64,000 bases of DNA from Dipteris shenzhenensis (lineage: Eukaryota; Polypodiophyta; Polypodiopsida; Gleicheniales): assembly GCA_047967505.1 (NCBI GenBank), contig CM106541.1, one strand, 5' to 3'. The notes beneath the pieces were generated by a model. It saw nothing but the letters and a program-made list of their open reading frames with translations, was not told the DNA's origin and did not search any database. Made by a program: the position numbers and the translations under genes. Shown piece after piece: positions 58,001-64,000 of the stretch. The stretch's first letter is position 1, and each line of letters begins with the position of its first letter.

Positions 58001-59153
58001 TGGTCAGCTTAGGTACATGTCTCACATGTTTCAAAACAAATGCAGACCCATTTGCAAAAGAAAACTTTATGTCACCTGCTCCCACTATGTCACATGCATA
58101 GTCATTTCCAAGATGCACACAACCTGTCTTTCCACTATCATAAGTGGAGAACCATTCCCTATGGGGAGTAACATGGAATGAAGCACCAGAATCCAAAATC
58201 CAATCTTGGGAATATGCATCATCTGAAGTGGTAAGCAACTCTGCAGGTAAAGTAGACATGAAGAGAACATCATTGTCACTATCATGTGTGACTGCATTGA
58301 TCTCCTCGATCTTCACTTTTCCTTTGTCCTCCCTTGGACTCTCTTCCTTTTGATTTGCACCCCAATTTGCATTCTTTTTCTTATCCTTTTGCTCTCTTTT
58401 CAGCTTGTAGCAATCCTTTTTCATATGGCCCTTCTTGCCACAGTGGTAACACTCAATGTTTCGTGCCTTGGATTTGCTACGAGACTTCCCTCTTTCTTGG
58501 GACTTCCCCCTGAACTGTGATCTGCCCCTTTGCACATTTAAGGCTGCATCCTGCTTGTTGCCATCCATAGACTTCCGTCTAATCTCCTCGGCCAACAAGC
58601 TACCCACAACATCATCAAATTTCAGTACTCCACCAGGTGCAGAGTTACTGACAGCTGTATGGAAGGTATCCCATGAGGATGGCAATGAACATAAGAGAAA
58701 TATTGCCTTAGTCTCCGCATCAAAATTCATTTTCTGAGCCTGAAGCTGGCTGAAAATAATATTGAATTCATTCAAATGAGAAGCAATGGAGACCCCTTCC
58801 TTCATCTGTAGTTTAAACAACCTCTTCATGAGGTAAACTTTATTAGAGGCAGTTTCCTTCTCATAAGTGGCACACAGTTTCTTCCACAAATCTTCAGTAG
58901 TCTGCTCATTTACTACTGTGAAATAAACTAACTCTGCAAGATGAAGTCTAATAGTAGACTTTGCTAATGCATCCAACTCATTCCAATCATCCTCAGACAT
59001 ATTTGCAGGCTTAGCTTCAATCCCTACCAAGGGTTTAATCTGCTTCTTTTGAATAAGCACATCCCTAATTTGTTCTTTCCACAAAGAAAAGTTTGTCCCA
59101 TCAAACTTTCTAATGCTGAAAAACTCCTTTTCAGACGTGGAAGAGGATGCCAT
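55089..59153 (-). CDS. Copia D gag-pol polyprotein, intact, 1354 aa
   Basis: It starts at the ATG at 59153 (MASSSTSEKEFFSIRKF); the longer frame upstream has no ATG. Domains in order with rough residues: UBN2-type gag 10-210; CCHC knuckle CYHCGKKGHMKKDC about 235; retropepsin WILDSGASFHVT about 325; GAG-pre-integrase LWHCRLGHMSQNGMKLL about 450; integrase core with TFIDDATRKVWAY, LRTDNGGEY and the Glu in PVAEKMNRT; RT with ARLVAKGFKQEKGVDFDEIF, MDVKTAFLHGDL and ALYVDDMLLA; RNase H with [27 protein letters not shown] and DSMSAIQLA; tail to MGIG. All catalytic acids that I looked for are present and there is no stop or frameshift. The gag to pol ratio must be set by a means other than a frameshift, as is usual for copia. 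It is probably able to transpose if expressed. Confidence 0.95.
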   Translation of the reverse strand: MASSSTSEKEFFSIRKFDGTNFSLWKEQIRDVLIQKKQIKPLVGIEAKPANMSEDDWNELDALAKSTIRLHLAELVYFTVVNEQTTEDLWKKLCATYEKETASNKVYLMKRLFKLQMKEGVSIASHLNEFNIIFSQLQAQKMNFDAETKAIFLLCSLPSSWDTFHTAVSNSAPGGVLKFDDVVGSLLAEEIRRKSMDGNKQDAALNVQRGRSQFRGKSQERGKSRSKSKARNIECYHCGKKGHMKKDCYKLKREQKDKKKNANWGANQKEESPREDKGKVKIEEINAVTHDSDNDVLFMSTLPAELLTTSDDAYSQDWILDSGASFHVTPHREWFSTYDSGKTGCVHLGNDYACDIVGAGDIKFSFANGSAFVLKHVRHVPKLTKSLISVGQLDDASFHTTFGFQSWKIQKGSMLLARGAKCGTLYPLHVSGVFDHVVAITEQPSTSLWHCRLGHMSQNGMKLLCRLGYVPHLSFSDFEFCEHCLYGKQTKSAHKRRGKKEFEKLDLVHSDVCGPMPTRSLGGADYYVTFIDDATRKVWAYAIARKSDVFQVFQKWLALVENQSGRTLKCLRTDNGGEYLSHDFQHFCDTRGIKRELTSPHTPEQNPVAEKMNRTIQERLQCMLSNASLSGGFWAEAMKTAVHVINRSPSKSLDGGIPEEAWSGKKPSYSHLRIFGCEAYAHVPKELRKKLDPKSRKCIFLGYGESGEMGYRLWDPEAKKIIRSHDVVFNEKKMHKAPMRDVEMRRITFQDVNPPAYVDRQQAVHAPNVQEMVQPSTPTGIQSRVDDGSSIGGNDEPNVADMQVGQQAEMPLRRSSRVSRPPDRFVPGVDYVMLTDCGEPSCYKEAMMREDQHKWEYAMQSEMSSLMKNKTWDLVSLPHGKKALPCKWVYKMKVTGDDVPKYKARLVAKGFKQEKGVDFDEIFSPVVKMTTLRCILGLVAVEDMELMQMDVKTAFLHGDLHEEIYMVQPEGFEEKGKEHLVCKLKKNLYGLKQAPREWYQKFDAFIRSQGFRRSEIDHCLYTKRAKDSNLIILALYVDDMLLASKNTYELDALKAKLHEAFDMKDLGLAGHILGMRITRDRSRKLLWLSQKEYVTKVLQRFNMKGGKAVSTPLPPYVKLSHTDSPKSDEERAMMAKVPYASAVGSLMYAMIATRPDIAFAVGVVSRYMANPGKRHWEAVKCIMRYMKGTKEMCICFGKGDMRVLGYTDSDYAGHVDSRRSTSGYVFTFVGGAVSWMSRAQKCVALSTTEVEYVAATEGCKEAIWLDRLVGDLGIHTGVPTLHSDSMSAIQLARNPVFHAKTKHIEVRYHFIREVLEDKRIELVKVHTDDNPADMLTKSLPSQRFEYCRVLMGIG

Positions 59154-60589
59154 GATGCAAATAAAGCAAAATCCCAAATGCTAGTACCTGCAAGAGAGAA
59201 TCACACCAAATACTAGGTGCACCAAATGTGTATGCCACAATAGACTGAAATATCACCAAAGCTCAAAGCTCAAAGCATCAAAAGATGCATCTGACTCATG
59301 TGCATATACTATGCATCCATATGAGCAAATCTGGCCCAAAAGAAAATGCCAATAAGTGCCAAATGACTCAAGCATAAACACTGTCCACTGGCATATGCAT
59401 CAATAATGTCTCATCCAAGAGAGCATAGCACTATCAGTGCATCACCTGCAATGTTTCAAAGCTGTCCCTCAGCATAAAATAGCATCCATATGCAAAGCGT
59501 CCATAAAAAACATCCCACAAGGCAATTTAGGCCTATCAGCGCATCCAACAAGGACCGCAATGCATCCAAATGGCCTATAAATCATCCATTACAACCCAAT
59601 GCATACCACGAATGAGCGCACACTGCTCAAACTACAACCAGAGTGATCTGCATAAGGTATGCTCAAGAAATCATAGTCCCACGGTAATGAGCGCTACTGA
59701 AAATAGAACCTGAGATGCCTCAAAACATGGGCGCCATTGCATAATCGGAACCAGCAAGAAAATCTGCAAATATCTCTCTTCTGCCAGAACTCCAAAATCC
59801 CAACCGATGAGTGAGAAATGGGAGTCAATACTTATCCACTGCCATGTGGCATAAATCTAAGGTTTCAAAACCTTAGTATGAAAAATGCATAACAGAGAGA
59901 CGAAATCGAATACACAGAGATCTATAACTCTGAAAATCCTCTACCGAATCACGCAAGAACTGATAGGTAGGGGTTTTTGGGCGTCCGGAACGCAATGGGA
60001 CAGACGGTTTTGGAAACCGTGGCCTCAATCACTGGGTCCAACGCACGGACTGAAAAACGCTTTTGGAAATAGAGCTATCTGTAAACTCCACCGGAGTGCG
60101 AATGATGAGCAACATAGAAGTTTTAGGACCTCCTGAGTCCACCGGAACTGACAGATCTGCAAATGGTTGCTCCAAACTTGAGTTCCAACACCCGGGCAAA
60201 AAACGCAGGAACTGACACAGTGAGTCAGAAATCCACTAAAATGATCCCAGATTCAAGAATGAAGGTGTTTCCAAGCTCCTGAAGTAATGTGGACACCAAA
60301 AGCAAGCAATAGTTGCCTCTACAAGTCAATACGGAGTCTCTGTCATCGAACGGAACAGGGAAAAGCTCAAAAAACGACTTTTTCTTTGAAAGCTCTTAAC
60401 AGGCTCTCAAAACCACTTCGTAAAGCCAAAGTGACTTTTCCAAAGGTTCCTCCAAGGTCTCTGCACACTCGGATGCAAGTAAAGTCACCCACAAAGCTTC
60501 CCTCAGAGCTTCTCCTTCCTCCCACAGAGCTGCTGAGCTTCCAAGCATTCACGCACACTCAGCTAGATCACCCGGGCTCTGATACCAGT
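59154..60589 (-). other. Copia D 5' leader with primer-binding site
   Basis: About 1.4 kb without a convincing frame between the LTR and gag. The PBS at 60574-60587 lies two bases inside the LTR and matches tRNA-iMet. It is collinear with the leader of B apart from small indels. Confidence 0.85.
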
Positions 60590-60768
60590 TGAGAGTGCTC
60601 TCAACGGAAGCAAGAACGGAAGAGGGAGAGAGAGCAAGAGAGAGAGACAGAGAGCCACACAAGTTTGGTGGGTGCAGTACCACCCTAATCTTCTTTTTCA
60701 TTCATTTATATGTGTGTTTGAGTATTGTACATAACTGGGGTTAAGGCACAGTGACCTTTAACCCCACA
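60590..60768 (-). repeat. 5' LTR of copia D
   Basis: 179 bp, identical to 54857-55035. The second copy of the target site ccacc follows at 60769-60773. Confidence 0.97.
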
Positions 60769-60773
60769 CCACC

Positions 60774-61626
60774 TACTTTTCAGAAATGGGTACAGGAGGT
60801 ATTTGCCCCATTCTTGACTACATTCATGAGAGTGTTTTTGGATGATTTCAGTGTGTTTGGAAGGATGTCTGAACATTTGCTCCATCTCAGATTATGCTTT
60901 CAGAGATGTAGGATGTCAAGGCTAAGTCTGAATCCAACAAAATGTGCTTTTGCTGTGAGAAGAGGTGTTTTGCTAGGGCAGATCATATCTCAAGAGGGAA
61001 TGCAGGTTGATCCAAGGAAAGTGGAGGTGATACAAAATGCCAAACCACCTAGAAACCTGAAGGAGCTGGCTAGGTTCATTGGACAGACTAAATGGCATAA
61101 CAGATTTTTGAGATACTTGTCACATGTGTATGTTCCTTTGGCAAAGTTGACAAAGAAGGGTGCCAAATTTGTGTGGTTGGAAGAACATCAGAAGGCATTT
61201 AGAATATTGAAATAGATGATGTAGGTCACACCTGCCCTCCAACCACATGACTGGACATTACCATTTCACATCTTTGTGGACGCTTCTGACAAGGCAGTGG
61301 GAGCAGCATTGATGCAAGAGAAACAGTCTGGATGGTTAAGACCAGTATATTATGCTAGCAAGGTCCTGACAGCAGTAGAAAAAAATTATTCTATTACAGA
61401 AAGGGAGTGTTTGGGACTGATTTTTGCTTTGAAAAAGTTTAGGCACTATTTGTTGGGCAACACTATTATCATTCATGTTGATCACCAAGCGATAATTTAT
61501 TTGGTTAATAAAGATCAACCAACAGGAAGAATTGCTAGATGGATTTTGCTGTTATAGGAGTTTGACTACTCTATCATGCATAGACCAGGGAGAGAGCATG
61601 CCATTGCTGATTATTTGAGCAGGTTG
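60774..61626 (+). pseudogene. Gypsy L: RT C-terminal part and RNase H
   Basis: Beyond copia D, gypsy RT resumes as TFQKWVQEVFAPFLTTF and RVFLDDFSVFGR (FLDD catalytic box), LNPTKCAFAVRRGVLLGQI, then LAKLTKKGAKFVW. RNase H follows: FVDASDKAVGAALMQ, RECLGLIFALKKFRHYLLG and HVDHQAIIYLVN. TAG codons at 61213-61215 and 61555-61557, plus one at 61222-61224, stand where Gln is expected. It ends at AIADYLSRLD, where the Mutator-like element inserted. Confidence 0.9.
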
Positions 61627-61636
61627 GATACAAGAG

Positions 61637-62634
61637 GGGATGAGCATTTTTTGAGCGAAATCTTCCGAGCGTCCGAGCGAAGGAAAAAAAAAGCTTCCAA
61701 CTTTGCATAAATATGGCAAAAATCGATCAGAAGAAAACATAGTTTCACTTAGAAATATGCAAAGTATTATAGAAATGCCTATTTTATACAAAAATCTTTA
61801 GGTGAATCTGTAGGAATGGTGAGAGCATAATGGGATGGCTTTTGAAGAAACCCACATGTAGAGTAAACTTCTCTATGAAAATTCCCTTATGATCCTTCTT
61901 ACAACTTTTACTTAATAGGAGGTGACATTGAAAACCCTCTCTCAACCTATCTTCATGAAAGAGTTTCTTCAAAGAAAACTTATTGAAGCAAGCCATCCAG
62001 GTAGTTTCGCCAGCGAAACTCCTTTGAAGCAAGTCTCCCTACCTTGGACAGCACTTTTAAAAGTGACATAACTTTCATATCCAATGTCCAAATATAGTCA
62101 TTCAACCACTCAAATTGATCGGAACACCCCATTTGAGCACATCTATGGAGTTATACTTTGGAAAATCTTTCATATATAGTATTAAATATTACATGTATTT
62201 TATGAGAGTGATATATAAGCCTAAGTTAATACTTATTTATAGTAATTTAAACTTCTTTAGAAACATGTCCATAAATATGCTATAAAAACACTAAAAAGAT
62301 ATTGCCATATGATATAAATGTGTTAATAAGTAATTATATATGCATAGTATTATTACATTGAGAGTGATTATGAGGAATGTTTCTTAAAGGAATCAACACT
62401 TTTTTAAGGTAATAACAGGGGTACAAAGGGATGTCTCTAAATAAGAAAATTATGTTGTGTAAAAATGAATGAGTGACTAGTCTATATATTTTTATGATAA
62501 AGGGATCTAGTTCTAGTGAAAAAATAAAAGTGTAAAAACCATGTTTCCTAAAGAAAAACATTTTTAAAAATCTCTTGAAAAACACGCTCGGATAAACGTG
62601 CTCATAGGTTTTTGCTCGTAAAATTGACGCATCT
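61637..62634. mobile_element. Non-autonomous Mutator-like element (about 1.0 kb)
   Basis: It is flanked by an exact 10-bp duplication gatacaagag (61627-61636 and 62635-62644). Its ends are imperfect inverted repeats of about 40 bp rich in GAGCG (left: GGGATGAGCATTTTTTGAGC; right, complement: AGATGCGTCAATTTTACGAG). The interior is AT-rich and non-coding. A TSD of 9 to 10 bp with long imperfect TIRs points to the Mutator superfamily; the superfamily is an inference, the insertion itself is clear. Confidence 0.75.
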
Positions 62635-62644
62635 GATACAAGAG

Positions 62645-63990
62645 ACTCACCAGAAGGAATTGATGATAATTTACCTGATGTAGATTTGTTTCATGTCCAA
62701 ACAGAATTTTTTGATAATTGGTATGATCAAATGTTGAATTATTTGCAAGATGGAGTATTTCCTGATGGTATGGATAAAGATTATAGAAGAAGGTTAGCTC
62801 TTAAAAGTAAGCCTTATTTGGTAATTGCTTGTTACCTGTATAAAAGAGGAGTGGATGACATTATCAGGAGGTGTGTGCCTAATCATGAACATAAGGCAAT
62901 GTTGAGAGAAGCTCATGCAAGTAATGCAAGAGGTCATTTTTCAGGACAAATAACAAGCACGAAAATATTCCAATCAGGGCTTTGGTGGCCTATAGTTATA
63001 AAAGATGCATATCAGATGGTAAAACAATGTCTTCAATGCCAAAGAGATGGTTATCCTAAAAATGCAGATAGGATGTCACATAACCCTGTCTTGCCATTAG
63101 ATCCATTTCAAAAATGGGGAATAGACTTCATGGGTCCTTTTAAGCCAGCAGCAAAAATGATAGAAAACAGATACATCTTAGTAGCGACAGATTATTGTAC
63201 AAAGTGGGTTGAAGTTGTAGCATTGAGAGATAATAAAGCAATTAGTGTGGCAAAATTTTTTTATAATAACATCATTACAAGGTTTGGATGTCCAATTGAA
63301 CTGGTATCAGATCAGGGAGTACATTTCCTAAACAAGGTGATCAAGTTGTTGACAGAGACTCACATGATAAGTCATAAAAAATCATCTACATACTACCCTC
63401 AAGCTAATGGCCTAGCAGAGAGTAGTAACAAGATTTTGGTGAAGACTTTAAAAAAGACAGTTTCAAAATATAGAAAGGATTGGGATACCAAATTGAATTC
63501 TACCTTATGGGCATTCAGAACAGCTTTCAAAGTCAGTACAAGTTTGACACCTTTCAAATTAGTCTATGGATTGGAAGTTGTGGTGCCTATGGAGTTTGTC
63601 ACACCGTCATTGAGGATTGCAGTAACTGAAAGGTTGCTACCAGAGGAATCTTTGCAAAATAGGGTTGAAGAATTGTTGAGTTTAGAAGAGGATAGAATTC
63701 AAAGTTCTTATATTGCTTCAGTAGTTAGGAACAGGAGAACAGCATGGGTAAATAGGCACATAAAACAGAAGATTTTTAAAGAACAGGATTTAGTGCTTGT
63801 TTACAAATCTAAACTTGGAAAACATCCTAGTAAGCTAAGGCTTAGATATATTGGTCCTTTTAGAATAGCCAAAGATTTGGGCCAAGGCACATTTCAGTTA
63901 ATGGATATGCAAGGTCAAACAGACCTCATGCATCCAATGATAGATTTTCAAACGCATCTAGATGTGGAGATAGCAGAGAATATTGACTAG
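62645..63990 (+). CDS. Gypsy L: integrase (C-terminal part of pol), open
   Basis: A long uninterrupted frame (at least 434 codons from 62686, and open to the MULE boundary) ends with TAG at 63988-63990. The zinc domain has His (EAHASNARGHF) and CLQC; the core has KWGIDFMGPF, ELVSDQGVHF and NGLAESSNKIL, so DDE is complete; the C-terminal domain follows (QDLVLVYKSKLGKHPSKL, LRYIGPFRIAKDLG). It integrates cDNA into the host genome. Removing the MULE and one copy of its duplication restores the frame with RNase H. The 3' LTR lies beyond the window. Confidence 0.9.
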
Positions 63991-64000
63991 TTGAAAGAAT

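Larger units (their letters stand above)
54857..60768 (-). mobile_element. Complete, apparently intact Ty1/copia retrotransposon D
   Basis: 5912 bp with two LTRs of 179 bp that I find identical base for base, an exact 5-bp target-site duplication (ccacc), PBS (60574-60587, TGGTATCAGAGCCC on the minus strand), PPT (55036-55046) and one uninterrupted gag-pol. It inserted into the RT of gypsy L in opposite orientation. Identical LTRs mean a recent insertion. Element B is an older member of the same family. Confidence 0.97.

Noticed and set aside
59154-60589. Small forward frames in the D leader (for example at 59885-60136 and 60287-60592) as accessory genes
   Set aside because: They lie antisense in the untranslated leader; the counterparts in B are not conserved as coding sequence and begin at arbitrary codons.

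Overview
The window is a transposon-dominated stretch of a land-plant nuclear genome. The evidence is several Ty1/copia and Ty3/gypsy elements, copia primer-binding sites matching the 3' end of plant initiator tRNA-Met (TGGTATCAGAGCC), an En/Spm (CACTA) DNA transposon family of plant type, and fragments of plant genes (PPR, LFR-like armadillo protein, CENH3-like histone). Gene density is close to zero and insertions are nested, as in large plant genomes. The PPR and LINE flavour would fit a fern, lycophyte or other plant with a big repeat-rich genome, but this is a guess; I cannot name a species.

Layout. 1-3.9 kb: the 3' part of a decayed copia element (A) and its LTR. 3.9-7.5 kb: a probable last exon of an unknown gene, a strong hairpin, a direct repeat, a long-tailed CENH3-like histone H3 pseudogene, an unrecognised two-exon gene fragment and a PPR fragment. 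7.5-13.3 kb: decayed copia element B. 13.3-26.1 kb: a mosaic of small relics (copia RT/RNase H, gypsy protease, a gag-only copia, a LINE RT, a fold-back repeat, one LFR-like exon, a long unrecognised reading frame, a caulimovirid-like protease, an LTR-like promoter block, gag zinc knuckles, a 39-residue tandem duplication). 27.6-39.1 kb: three related pieces of one CACTA family (F1, F2, F3), F2 and F3 in inverted orientation. 39.2-48.2 kb: a minus-strand Tat-type gypsy relic (J), with complete but decayed copia element C (39432-44935, TSD ttcag) inserted in its 3' part. 48.2-50.6 kb: a perfect hairpin, AT-rich DNA and copia fragments (E). 50.6-64 kb: plus-strand Ty3/gypsy element L, inserted in copia fragment E2, and itself split by an intact copia element D (54857-60768, identical 179-bp LTRs, TSD ccacc) and by a ~1-kb Mutator-like element (61637-62634, 10-bp TSD gatacaagag).

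How it fits together. Element D is the only retroelement here with an uninterrupted gag-pol (1354 aa) plus LTRs, PBS, PPT and TSD, so it is the youngest and the only one that looks capable of autonomous movement. Elements A, B, J and L are silenced relics in which premature stops are repeatedly CAG to TAG, the change expected from deamination of CHG-methylated cytosines. No intact host gene was identified with confidence. The most informative non-transposon sequences are the CENH3-like pseudogene and the LFR-like exon.
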